Assembly: GCA_965224275.1 (NCBI GenBank)
Contig: CBDCYR010000012.1
Span: 651,664-715,663 of the forward strand
Direction: 5' to 3'
Source of the DNA: CAUZWH01 sp965224275
Lineage (GTDB): Bacteria > Pseudomonadota > Alphaproteobacteria > SHVV01
Length of the DNA: 64,000 nucleotides
Under the pieces are notes generated by a model. The model searched no databases, was not told where the DNA came from, and was given only the letters and a program-made list of their open reading frames with translations. Positions 8,341-16,862 of this stretch are shown piece after piece (the first letter of the stretch is position 1; every line of letters starts with the position of its first letter). Position numbers and translations under genes: made by a program.

Positions 8341-9354
8341 TCAAGCGTAGAAGCGGCGTTCGTCGGGGTCGACGTCTGCCAGCGCCTGATAGTTGTGCGC
8401 CCGTTCGACGAACAGTTCGATTCCGAGTCCGTCGGGGTCGTTGAGGAAGACGCTCCGTTTGGCTTCATTGTCAATCGAAATCACGGGCTCGATGCCGCGC
8501 TCCGTCAGTACCTGCTCGGCGCGATCGATCGATTGCTCATCGGGCATCTGGCAAGAAACATGCTGATACCCCAGCCGTTGTCCATTGTCACGGCGCAGCA
8601 GGGCCAGGTCGAATCCGGTTTGGCGCGCCGCGCCCGCAAAATACGCATAACTGTCGTCGTCGGCGCGATGCGCAAGTTCGAAGCCTGCCACTCGTTCGAA
8701 CCAATCGACCATCATTGGCATGTCGTCGACGTAAAACAGCGTCCGGCTGGCACGTAGTGGATGAAACGCGGCTCCGTCGACTTCCACCCATTCGGGATCA
8801 GGGTCCCAAAATGGCGTGGCGTCGGAGTCTTCAATCGAGGGGTCCCAGTGCGAGGTAATCGAACTTACGTCGCCGCCGTTGAAGATCTCGCGCCAGGCAA
8901 GCGTCGCATCGGCATAAAACTCATGATAATTGCCCTCCGGATCGAACAGGTAGAGCGCCCACGACCCGCCGTGATAAAGGCTACGTTTGATATCGACATC
9001 GTTCTCGAGCGCGCGTTGGTAAGCGGCCGCCAAATGAGCTTGGTTGTCAGTTTCCCAACCGATGTGATTGAGGCTGCCGGGTCCCTTCCAATTGTCGACC
9101 GATTTGACCTTGCCGTCAGCGCCAACGCGTGGCGTTCCGTCAGCCTGGCATAAGCCAAAATCATGATGAGAGTTGCCATTCGACAGGAATGCCGAGGTTT
9201 TGCTCGTGCCGACAATTTCAAAGCCGCAGAGGTCGCGGTAGAAGGCGACCGAACGATCGCGATCACCGATATAGATATTGGCGTGGCCAAGCCGGCGCGG
9301 GTTGAATTTAACCGCAGGTGAGGGGGCCGCTGCTTCAATTTCCTGGATCGCCAT
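8341..9354 (-). CDS. Two-domain VOC-family extradiol dioxygenase-like protein, copy 2
   Basis: 337 residues from an ATG at 9354 with AAGGA about 10 bases upstream; a longer frame starting at a TTG is less convincing. It is a diverged paralog of the downstream VOC gene. His24, His97 and Glu145 form an N-terminal metal triad, and the C-terminal module again has Arg at the first ligand position (ASRTLFYV). A shared SHHDFGL element near residue 65 is specific to this pair. Two active paralogs, or a heteromer, could process successive or alternative intermediates. It lies 97 bp after the aldo/keto reductase stop and 90 bp before copy 1. Confidence 0.82.
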   Translation of the reverse strand: MAIQEIEAAAPSPAVKFNPRRLGHANIYIGDRDRSVAFYRDLCGFEIVGTSKTSAFLSNGNSHHDFGLCQADGTPRVGADGKVKSVDNWKGPGSLNHIGWETDNQAHLAAAYQRALENDVDIKRSLYHGGSWALYLFDPEGNYHEFYADATLAWREIFNGGDVSSITSHWDPSIEDSDATPFWDPDPEWVEVDGAAFHPLRASRTLFYVDDMPMMVDWFERVAGFELAHRADDDSYAYFAGAARQTGFDLALLRRDNGQRLGYQHVSCQMPDEQSIDRAEQVLTERGIEPVISIDNEAKRSVFLNDPDGLGIELFVERAHNYQALADVDPDERRFYA

Positions 9355-9451
9355 TCGTGAGATTCCTTTGTGATCGCGATTATCGGACAATCAAAATCGA
9401 CGCCGTGATCGCTATGGTAATAGTACCAGAAAAGCTGATGTTTGACGCGTA

Positions 9452-10477
9452 TTACGATGATAAGGCGTCGAGTTGGGGCGCGATTGAATTAACAGTGCGC
9501 GCGACATCTGCCGGTTTGATCTCCTGGCTCGCCAACAACCCATCCAGTTGGGTTTTCGACGTGCAACTCGATAACACCGATGCCACGCCCGGTTGCTCGA
9601 CCACCCAGGCAAGCGCGAGCGCGGCCGGGTCGAGGCCATGATCACGTGCCGCCCGCGCGAAGGCGTCGGCCACAGCCAGTTGGTCCGGGCGTCCCCACCG
9701 CGTTTGGTAGCGCGGGAATTTGGCGAGCCTGGAATTTGCGGGCATTTGACCGTCGGCATATTTGCCGCTTAGCACACCCATTGCCAACGGTGAAAACGCC
9801 AGCAGCCCGACCTCCTCATTGAGGCAAACCTCTTGAAGACCACGTTCGAACTCACGATGGAGCAGATTGTAGTGGTTCTGTACCGATACCATTCTCGGTA
9901 ACCCGTGCGCCTCTGCGGTCGCAATGAAACGCGTCAGGCCCCACGGCGTTTCGTTGCTAACGCCGCCATAGCGGATTTTGCCGGCGCCGATCAAACGATC
10001 GAGCGCGTCGAGTTGTTCGGCCATCGGAACCAGTCGGTCCGGCCAGTGCAGCTGATAGAGATCGATGTAATCAGTGCCGAGCCGTTTGAGCGAACCCTCC
10101 GCCGCGCGCGCTATGTGAAACCGATCCAGCGTTGTGTTGCCGCCGCGAATGTGGGGAACCACATTGGTGTTGCCGAGCACGTGTGCATCGTTGGGCCCGC
10201 AGACCTTGGTCGCGACGATAACCGCGTCGCGGGCTCTGGTTTTGAGCCAGCGTCCGACCGCGTCCTCGGAAACGCCATATTCCCGGCGCACATTATGCTG
10301 TAGCCCGTCGCCCATCTCCGAGAGGTCGAAGAGGTTGATGCCCGCGTCGAGCGCCTGATCCATCAGCGGAAACGCATCACGGTCGGACAGGGAGCCGCCG
10401 ACCGTCATCGTGCCGAAGCCGATAACCGATACGCGCAACCCGCTGCGACCGAGGCGACGGTATCGCACGGCACCCAT
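9452..10477 (-). CDS. Aldo/keto reductase
   Basis: A 341-residue TIM-barrel NAD(P)H oxidoreductase. The start RRLGRSGLRVSVIGFGTMTVGG is typical of the AKR superfamily. The catalytic tetrad candidates are Asp in GINLFDLSE, Tyr in EYGVSE (displaced by an insertion of about ten residues compared with most AKRs), Lys in VATKVCG and His in LYQLHWPD. It should reduce or oxidise a carbonyl/alcohol group of a pathway intermediate (inference). It is the second gene of the operon, after diiron paralog D. Confidence 0.88.
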   Translation of the reverse strand: MGAVRYRRLGRSGLRVSVIGFGTMTVGGSLSDRDAFPLMDQALDAGINLFDLSEMGDGLQHNVRREYGVSEDAVGRWLKTRARDAVIVATKVCGPNDAHVLGNTNVVPHIRGGNTTLDRFHIARAAEGSLKRLGTDYIDLYQLHWPDRLVPMAEQLDALDRLIGAGKIRYGGVSNETPWGLTRFIATAEAHGLPRMVSVQNHYNLLHREFERGLQEVCLNEEVGLLAFSPLAMGVLSGKYADGQMPANSRLAKFPRYQTRWGRPDQLAVADAFARAARDHGLDPAALALAWVVEQPGVASVLSSCTSKTQLDGLLASQEIKPADVARTVNSIAPQLDALSS

Positions 10478-10531
10478 GCAAACGCAGACCCAAAGGTGTC
10501 GGGGTTTGCCGGGCGGATCGAGCCAGAAAAA

Positions 10532-11230
10532 CTAATTAAGCTTTTGCAGGCGGTCGTCGATGCTGTCGAAGAAGAGAAACGTCATATCGACGGTCTCCTG
10601 CACGATTTCCAACACCCGTTCGCGATCTTCTTGGGTGGTGGCGAACTCTTCCAGCAACTCCTTGCCGACGCCGGAGTGATCCTCATCGGCGACGTCGTGC
10701 ACAGTCCAGAATGCGACTCCTTTGTCGTCGAGGCCAAAATTCGTTTTTAGGTTATCGGCGATTTTCGCGAACACGCCGGGGCCTTGAGCTTCGCCGGCCA
10801 GCATGTGCGACGACACCGCTTCGAGGAACGGCTGCTCACACATGTTCTGGAAATAGGCTTTGAATGCGATCGCGCCGGGACAATAACTCGGCTTCCCAAT
10901 GTCGTCCCGGCTCATGCCGAGGCCCTCGCCAAAATCGTAATAGAGCTGATTGTGCGGCACGCCATTGGCATAGATTCGCCCGGTACCCTCTTCGTAGACG
11001 ACCTCGGCGATCATTTCGCGCCACTTTGGATCCGGGCAGTGGACGTAGAGGCGGCCGTGGTAGTTATGATTGTGCAGTGGAATAATGCCGAATTGCCGCG
11101 CGAACTCACGCGCTTGCTCGATATTGAAGGATCCGTCGAGCATGCCGGCCCAGGTCGGATGTTCATAAAACGGACGGCTCGCATGGATCTCGTCGATGCC
11201 GTCGAGCACCTGTTGATTGGTAAGTCCCAT
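10532..11230 (-). CDS. Heme-oxygenase-like diiron oxidase, paralog D (first gene of operon)
   Basis: An ATG at 11230 gives 232 residues, exactly the length of the other three paralogs; the frame stays open to 11353 but those extra codons look non-coding. GAGGACAT lies just upstream. Ligand candidates are Glu81, His93, Glu147, His178, Asp182 and His185. It has Pro92 before the ligand His and Gln at the following H-x-Q-L position, unlike its siblings. As the first gene, separated from the others by oxygenase and hydrolase genes, it may act at a different step from A-C (inference). Confidence 0.8.
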   Translation of the reverse strand: MGLTNQQVLDGIDEIHASRPFYEHPTWAGMLDGSFNIEQAREFARQFGIIPLHNHNYHGRLYVHCPDPKWREMIAEVVYEEGTGRIYANGVPHNQLYYDFGEGLGMSRDDIGKPSYCPGAIAFKAYFQNMCEQPFLEAVSSHMLAGEAQGPGVFAKIADNLKTNFGLDDKGVAFWTVHDVADEDHSGVGKELLEEFATTQEDRERVLEIVQETVDMTFLFFDSIDDRLQKLN

Positions 11231-11366
11231 TATGTCCTCTTCGCATTCTTCCTGCTGTGGAATGCGGAATGAAGCATTCGAGAAAGCGGCGGTCAAGCGT
11301 TGCGGCTCTTTCCTTCGTGCGGCTAGTCGCGATAATGCGATGACCCCAATCAACTCTGCCTAAGTC
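11231..11366. promoter_or_regulatory. Divergent intergenic region, operon promoter expected here
   Basis: 136 bp separate the start of the 12-gene minus operon from the plus-strand hydrolase. It must carry at least the operon promoter. I see no convincing -35/-10 pair or operator palindrome. I also find no CUGAGA-type thi-box core, which speaks against TPP-riboswitch control and so against thiamine salvage. Confidence 0.4.
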
Positions 11367-12179
11367 ATGGAATTTGCCGTTCGCGTTGTTGTTACTGCCG
11401 CGCTGATCTATCTCGTCGTTGTCGCGTTGATTTATGTCGTTCAACGTCAATTGCAGTACTTCCCGGATCGTATGATGTATACGCCCACGGCCGCGGGCGT
11501 GCCCGAGATGTCCATCGCGCGGTTGACCGCCGCCGACGGGACGACGCTCGTAGCTTGGTTCATGGAAGCAACCACGCAGAGCGCACCGACCATCGTCTAT
11601 TTCCACGGCAATGCCGGCAGCATTGCCGGTCGCGGCGGACATGTTCAACCTTGGCTGGAAGCAGGTTACGGGGTTTTGCTGCTCAGCTATCGGGGTTATG
11701 GAGGTAGCGACGGCCGCCCGACCGAAACCGGTCTCTACGCCGATGGCCGCGCGGCGATCGCCTATGTCCTCAACCAGGGCGTGCCGCCCAGCCGGATCGT
11801 TCTTTACGGTGAATCATTGGGAACCGGCGTCGCGGTGAAAATGGCGGTCGAACATAACGTTGCCGCGGTTGTGCTCGAAGCACCGTTTACATCGGCGACC
11901 GATGTCGGCGCGCGCGCCTACCCGGTCTTGCCAGTGCGCTGGATGCTGAAAGATCGCTTCGAGTCGATTAAGCGGATCGCCGAAATCGGCGCGCCCCTGC
12001 TTATCATCCATGGCGAGGCAGATCGCACGATCCCGGTCTCGCATGGGCGCAAACTGCTCGCTGCCGCCCGTGAGCTAAAGCAGGGTGTTTTCATTCCCGG
12101 TGCCGGCCACAACGATCTTCGCGCTTTCGGTGCCGGAAAAATAATCCAGGAATTTCTGACCGAACATTTCGGTCGCTAG
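11367..12179 (+). CDS. Membrane-anchored alpha/beta hydrolase (YfhR/ABHD13-like)
   Basis: 270 residues. A single N-terminal hydrophobic helix (VVVTAALIYLVVVALIYVV) probably anchors it in the inner membrane. The catalytic domain shows YFHGNAGS (oxyanion region), GESLGTG with the nucleophile Ser, GEADRTIP for Asp and GAGHNDL for His. This matches the Bem46/YfhR group of serine hydrolases, whose substrates are mostly unknown. It is divergent from the oxidase operon and probably not part of it. Confidence 0.88.
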   Translation: MEFAVRVVVTAALIYLVVVALIYVVQRQLQYFPDRMMYTPTAAGVPEMSIARLTAADGTTLVAWFMEATTQSAPTIVYFHGNAGSIAGRGGHVQPWLEAGYGVLLLSYRGYGGSDGRPTETGLYADGRAAIAYVLNQGVPPSRIVLYGESLGTGVAVKMAVEHNVAAVVLEAPFTSATDVGARAYPVLPVRWMLKDRFESIKRIAEIGAPLLIIHGEADRTIPVSHGRKLLAAARELKQGVFIPGAGHNDLRAFGAGKIIQEFLTEHFGR

Positions 12180-12366
12180 TACCAACTATCCCAAACACAC
12201 GACCGCGCCGGTTCCTGAATTTGTACGGCCGCGTCTCGAACATTTGGTACTGCTCTCGCTCGACCGCGTCGTAGTGACGCGTTGGCTGAAACGCTGCAAG
12301 CAGCGTTGCCGCGCAGTACAGCAAGCTACTAGTGTGTGTCTGAGAGCGACGGTGAGAGGGCGTTCT

Positions 12367-13071
12367 ATGTCTAGCGTGTTTATTACAGGGGCCAATCGCG
12401 GGATCGGGCTCGAATTCGTGCGCCAGTACGCAGCCGATGGGTGGCGGGTGATCGCCACCTGCCGCGACCCCGACGTTGCAGTGGACTTGGCGCGGATCGC
12501 CGAGGAATCTAACGGCCGTGTCGAGCGCCATCCACTTGAGGTCACGGATGCCTCGAGCGTGGCCGCGATCGCCGAGGCGTTGGCATCTGAGTCGATCGAC
12601 GTGCTGATCAACAATGCCGGGATGGGCTATCCAACCAAGCCGCCGCACAACAGGTTCGGCAATACCGACTACGCGCGCTGGAAGGAAACCCTGGATGTCA
12701 ACGTACTTGGCGTCATGCGCGTCGCTGAAGCGTTGGTCGAACAGGTCGCGCGCGGCGAGCGCAAGCTAATGGTCACGATCTCGAGCGGTATGGGCAGCAT
12801 AACCAACGCGGGTTCCGATGGCGAAACCTGCTATCGCACCAGTAAGGCGGCGGTGAACATGCTGACCAAGATGATCGCCGGCCACCTCGCCGATCGACGG
12901 ATCACGGTCGCGGCCATCGGCCCGGGCTGGGTGCGCACCGACATGGGTGGCCCCAACGCCACCTTCGGCGTCGAAGAGTCCGTGAGCCTGGTGCGCAAAG
13001 TCATCGAAGGGCTGACGCCGGCCGATTCGGGTTGCTATTTCGACAACCAGGGCCAGCCCACCCCGTGGTGA
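12367..13071 (+). CDS. Short-chain dehydrogenase/reductase
   Basis: An ATG at 12367, preceded by GAGAGGG, gives 234 residues; the frame is open further upstream but that stretch has no family similarity. The Rossmann motif is TGANRGIG at residues 7-14, followed by NNAG, the catalytic Ser in ISSGMGS and YRTSK (Tyr-x3-Lys). It is a classical NAD(P)-dependent SDR resembling the C-factor/sniffer type. The substrate is unknown. The gene stands alone between divergent and convergent neighbours. Confidence 0.9.
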   Translation: MSSVFITGANRGIGLEFVRQYAADGWRVIATCRDPDVAVDLARIAEESNGRVERHPLEVTDASSVAAIAEALASESIDVLINNAGMGYPTKPPHNRFGNTDYARWKETLDVNVLGVMRVAEALVEQVARGERKLMVTISSGMGSITNAGSDGETCYRTSKAAVNMLTKMIAGHLADRRITVAAIGPGWVRTDMGGPNATFGVEESVSLVRKVIEGLTPADSGCYFDNQGQPTPW

Positions 13072-13277
13072 CCCCAGCCATAGGCGGTTGATTGGCGAGA
13101 AAAGGCGCGCAGGCACTGCCTGACTACGTCCACACATGAGCGTAAACTTGACCTTCGGTCCAAAAATGTCGGTTTAGGAGCGCTGAAACCAACCCTTCTC
13201 TGAGGGCATCCTGAACGGGAAAATTGACTCAAGAAGACGAACCGACTTCAACCTATATATGTTGCGCCTACGAACCA

Positions 13278-14516
13278 TCAATGCGGTTCTCGGGCGACCA
13301 GCCGATGCGCCATAAATCCACCTTTGTCACGCACGTCTATGGCGTCCAAATATTCGATCGCGAACCGCGCCGGCAGCGCAGCAGCCGCTTTATCGGAGAT
13401 CAGGATCTCGCCCGGTGAGCAATGTTCTTCAAGACGCGCCGCCGTATTGATCGTGTCGCCCCAGACGTCGTAAGCGAACTTGGTACGGCCGATGACGCCA
13501 GCGACGACGGGACCACTGTGAATCACAATTCGGAATTGAAGCTCGGGCCAGACCGTCGACTGCCAGGCTTCGGCCGCCGCCCTTAGGTCGAGTGCGAAAT
13601 CTGCTATCCGCTCGGTGTGGTCACGAACCGGTTCGGGCACGCCGCAGACCGCGAAGTAGGCATCGCCGATCGTCTTGATCTTTTCGACGCCGCGTGTTTC
13701 CGCGAGTTCGTCGATCCGACGAAAGATTCCATTCAGTTCGGCAACCAATGTATCCGCGTCGATTTCAGCCGAACGCTTGGTGAAGCCGACGATATCGGCA
13801 AAGAGGACGGTCGCATCGGCAAATCGCTCGGCGATAATCCCGCTTTCGTCCGCCTTGAGTTGTTCGGCAACCGGATCCGGAAGAATAGCGCGCAGCAAAC
13901 GATCACTGCGCTCTCTCTCCAAGCCCAGTTTGGCCTCGGCCCTCTGGATCTGCGCACGAAAAAACAGGCCGATACCGCTCGCTACCAGTACTGCGCCGAA
14001 GACGTTGGACAGAAACAGTGATACGCGGAACGTCTCGGGCATTGAGCCAACAGATCCTTCGCCTCCCCAAAAGGTGACAACCGTAAAGATCGTGCAAGCC
14101 GCCAATGCGATGGGCCAAACCGACAAGTGGTCGTCCGCGCTAATCATGAGAGACACAACAATCGGCATGATGAGGAGGAAGCTAAGGCCCGCCGAAGCCG
14201 GCCCCACGAGCCAATTAAAAACGCCGACGTAAACTAAAGTGACGCCGACAAGCCACCACATAGCAGCTCCCGGCCGGCGCCACGCGGACAACAAGAAAAC
14301 GATTGGATAAAGTACGCATACGACGATGAGGACCGAGATTTCGCTGCGGAATTGAGCCCAATCGTAGACGGCGTATAGGGCGCAGTTGCCAAGCGAAGCC
14401 AGGACCGCCAACAAAGCGGCTACGTTGATCATCCGCAGGCGTCTGATCGTCGTGAAATCCTGACCCGAAACACCAATATCGCGAATCGCGGTGACCCATC
14501 TAATGGCACTCGACAT
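13278..14516 (-). CDS. Membrane class III adenylate cyclase
   Basis: 412 residues. About six membrane helices (residues 30-185) are followed by a cyclase homology domain. Metal-binding Asp residues lie in LFADIVGFTK and GDAYFAV, the purine-selecting Lys in VEKIKTIGDAY and Asp in KFAYDVWGD point to ATP rather than GTP, and the transition-state Asn and Arg lie in NTAARLE. It should make cAMP in response to a membrane signal. The stop is 206 bp from the SDR gene, convergent with it. All catalytic positions look intact. Confidence 0.9.
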   Translation of the reverse strand: MSSAIRWVTAIRDIGVSGQDFTTIRRLRMINVAALLAVLASLGNCALYAVYDWAQFRSEISVLIVVCVLYPIVFLLSAWRRPGAAMWWLVGVTLVYVGVFNWLVGPASAGLSFLLIMPIVVSLMISADDHLSVWPIALAACTIFTVVTFWGGEGSVGSMPETFRVSLFLSNVFGAVLVASGIGLFFRAQIQRAEAKLGLERERSDRLLRAILPDPVAEQLKADESGIIAERFADATVLFADIVGFTKRSAEIDADTLVAELNGIFRRIDELAETRGVEKIKTIGDAYFAVCGVPEPVRDHTERIADFALDLRAAAEAWQSTVWPELQFRIVIHSGPVVAGVIGRTKFAYDVWGDTINTAARLEEHCSPGEILISDKAAAALPARFAIEYLDAIDVRDKGGFMAHRLVAREPH

Positions 14517-14534
14517 GTCTGCTCCGCTCCATAA

Positions 14535-15338
14535 CTAGTGCCGCCGTGCCTCCGTCAGCACCGCTTCCACTTCCGGCCAGCTTTTTTCGCCGTTGGTCCG
14601 TAAATCGTTGGCCAGACTCTCGGGCAGGTACTGCTCGATCGCGGGATAGAAGCTGGGCCGCGCCCTCATGCGCTCGAACCAACCCATGACGCGTGGGCGT
14701 TCGGGGGGCCACGGCGAGAGCATGGTGAACAATTCCAGGCGGTTGACGTAGGGGATCACGGCGATATCGGCGAGGGAAAAAGTGGCCCCAGCGAGCCACT
14801 CGTTGTCGGCCAGGACCGCGTCCATGTCCCTAAGCATCGTGTCGAATGTCTTGACCGCTTTCACCACCTCGGACCCGTCGAATCCGAGCTTGAGCCATTC
14901 GCGTTTGCGGCGCTCGAGGTCAGGATTGGGGGTCTTGGCCAGATATTCCTCCACGCCTTGCGGTCCCAGCCGATTGATCGTGTGGCGATGTGATGCGGAA
15001 AAGGTGAGGACGGCGCACATGGGGTGCACGTATTCGTCGATAAATTTAGTCCAGGTGCGCATGTGGACTTTGCCTGCCGGCGAATCCGGCTTAAGAGGCG
15101 TGTCGGGAAACTTTTCATCAAGATATTCGCAGATCAACGTGGATTCCCGAATGACGTCGCCGTCGTCGACGAGGGTCGGTACCACGCCCTTGGGGTTGAG
15201 CTTCAGATAGTCAGGGTCGAACTGCTCGCCCGTCAGAATGTCGAGGTAATGGCCGGTCCACGCCAGCCCCTTTTCGGCCAGCACCATACGCACTTTAGCG
15301 GCGCAGACCGATGATCCATGATGATACAGATCAAGCAT
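14535..15338 (-). CDS. Glutathione S-transferase family protein
   Basis: 267 residues with a thioredoxin-like N-terminal domain (LYHHGSSVCAAKVRMVLAEKG; NPKGVVPTLVDDG; the ESTLICEYLDE glutathione-binding segment) and an all-helical C-terminal domain ending in ATFSLADIAVIPYVNR. The Ser/Cys region near residue 9-12 is the usual place of the catalytic residue in bacterial GSTs. It is immediately downstream in sequence of a decayed tandem copy (15541-16363). The role, detoxification or ring/ether chemistry, is unknown. Confidence 0.9.
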   Translation of the reverse strand: MLDLYHHGSSVCAAKVRMVLAEKGLAWTGHYLDILTGEQFDPDYLKLNPKGVVPTLVDDGDVIRESTLICEYLDEKFPDTPLKPDSPAGKVHMRTWTKFIDEYVHPMCAVLTFSASHRHTINRLGPQGVEEYLAKTPNPDLERRKREWLKLGFDGSEVVKAVKTFDTMLRDMDAVLADNEWLAGATFSLADIAVIPYVNRLELFTMLSPWPPERPRVMGWFERMRARPSFYPAIEQYLPESLANDLRTNGEKSWPEVEAVLTEARRH

Positions 15339-15540
15339 AAATATTTCCTATTCCATAACCGGAGCCACGCGTCCGATTGACGAGCGCGATGTCACAAGCG
15401 CCATCGCGTAAGTAATTGGGATACTGGGTATCCCACTTCTGCTCTCGTATCCCCTGACATTTGGTTTCCGAGGCTGCGATGACCGCCGAATCGCGGGACC
15501 CATGTAAGGGCACCGGCTCGTGCTGCACCGCTGCATGGAG

Positions 15541-16363
15541 CTAGTGCCGCCGTGCCTCCGTCAGCACCGCTTCCACTTCCGGCAGCTTTTTTCGCCGTTG
15601 GTGTAAATCGTTGGCCAGACTCTCGGGCAGGTACTGCTCGATCGCGGGATAGAAGCTGGGCCGCGCCCTCAGCGCTCGAACCAACCCATGACGCGTGGGC
15701 GTTCGGGGGGCCACGGCGAGAGCATGGTGAACAATTCCAGGCGCCATTGACGTAGGGGATCACAGCCATCGGCGAGGGAAACGGTGGCCCCAGCGAGCCA
15801 CTCGTTGTCGGCCAGGACCGCGTCCATGTCCCTAAGCATCGTGTCGAATGTCTTGACCGCTTTCACCACCTCGGACCCGTCGAATCCGATCGACTTGGTC
15901 TTCGTCTGTCGCCCCACGACGCCGGTTTGGGGGCCGCCCACATAGGTTTCGTCCACCTCGACCGCGCTTGCCCAGGAGATCACGCCCCGGCCCAGCCGAT
16001 TGATCGTGTGGCGATGTGATGCGGAAAAGGTGAGGACGGCGCACATGGGGTGCACGTATTCGTCGATAAATTTAGTCCAGGTGCGCATGTGGACTTTGCC
16101 TGCCGGCGAATCCGGCTTAAGAGGCGTGTCGGGAAACTTTTCATCAAGATATTCGCAGATCAACGTGGATTCCCGAATGACGTCGCCGTCGTCGACGAGG
16201 GTCGGTACCACGCCCTTGGGGTTGAGCTTCAGATAGCAGGGTCGAACTGCTCGCCCGTCAGAATGTCGAGGTAATGGCCGGTCCACGCCAGCCCCTTTTC
16301 GGCCAGCACCATACGCACTTTAGCGGCGCAGACCGATGATCCATGATGATACAGATCAAGCAT
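15541..16363 (-). pseudogene. Decayed tandem copy of the GST gene
   Basis: The sequence is nearly identical to 14535-15338 plus about 80 bp upstream, so it is a tandem duplication. Several one-base deletions (for example near 15583, 15601, 15670, 15767 and 16236) shift the frame. An internal stretch of about 75-85 bp of GST is replaced by about 100 bp of transposase sequence (15890-15990). No functional product is expected. The clustering of single-base losses is either real decay or low-quality sequence. Confidence 0.88.
15890..15990 (-). mobile_element. IS1595-type transposase fragment inside the GST pseudogene
   Basis: In the minus frame this stretch reads ISWASAVEVDETYVGG followed by a short tail. 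The DE-x-Y-x-GG box is characteristic of IS1595-family transposases. The edges are sharp: homology to the intact GST copy stops at about 15890 and resumes at about 15990. Only a fragment remains, without terminal repeats. Confidence 0.7.
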
Positions 16364-16642
16364 AAAATTCCTATTCAGGGTGCGCGGGTACCGAGCCACG
16401 CGTCCGATTGATGCCGGCGCGATGACATCACAAGCGCCATCGCGTAAGTAATTGGGATATTAAGGACACGGCAACAGGTTTTTGTGTGGATCGGGCTGTG
16501 ACCTTGCGGCCTCGTGCGCGAGCGCGAGTAACGAACGGTGAATCACAAGCACGGGTATCGGGGAGCCATAGGGGTGGGCGACCCGTTCAACGGCTGGGGG
16601 GTAGTTCCGAGCCCAAAAAGACATTAGCGAGCAAAGAAAAGG

Positions 16643-16660
16643 GGCGGCCCAGCGGCCGCC
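16643..16660 (-). terminator. GC-rich hairpin with TTTTCTTT tail
   Basis: Arms GGCGGCC (16643-16649) and GGCCGCC (16654-16660) flank the loop CAGC. On the minus strand CCTTTTCTTT follows, a good rho-independent shape. The gene it served is not evident; it may be left over from the operon whose ABC ATPase fragment lies at 17720. Confidence 0.6.
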
Positions 16661-16811
16661 TTCATAGGTGTTGCTGTCAAATTTCGGTTACGAAACGCGT
16701 CTCACCGGCTCACGCCGGTTTCCCTTGACATCGCCCGGTCTCTAACTACCAACGAGGTGACCAACCAGACCCGTCTTCACGAACCGCTTTATCTTTGGAG
16801 CGGCCAAGAGG

Positions 16812-16848
16812 CATACAATAAGAGCCATACAATATGAGCCATACAATA
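16812..16848 (+). repeat. Three 14-bp direct repeats with core CATACAATA
   Basis: The core CATACAATA recurs at 16812, 16826 and 16840 with a 14-bp period (consensus about AGCCATACAATAWG). The last copy runs into the ribosome site AAGGAGGG of the hydrolase gene. It could be slipped-strand duplication or a small operator array in the leader. Confidence 0.8.
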
Positions 16849-16862
16849 AGGAGGGTTACACC

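Larger units (their letters stand above)
16375..16862. other. Gene-free stretch between GST pseudogene and hydrolase
   Basis: About 490 bp with no credible coding region. The first 90 bp belong to the duplicated GST upstream sequence. The rest holds a minus-strand terminator-like hairpin at 16643-16660 and a triple 14-bp repeat just before the hydrolase start. Confidence 0.6.
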
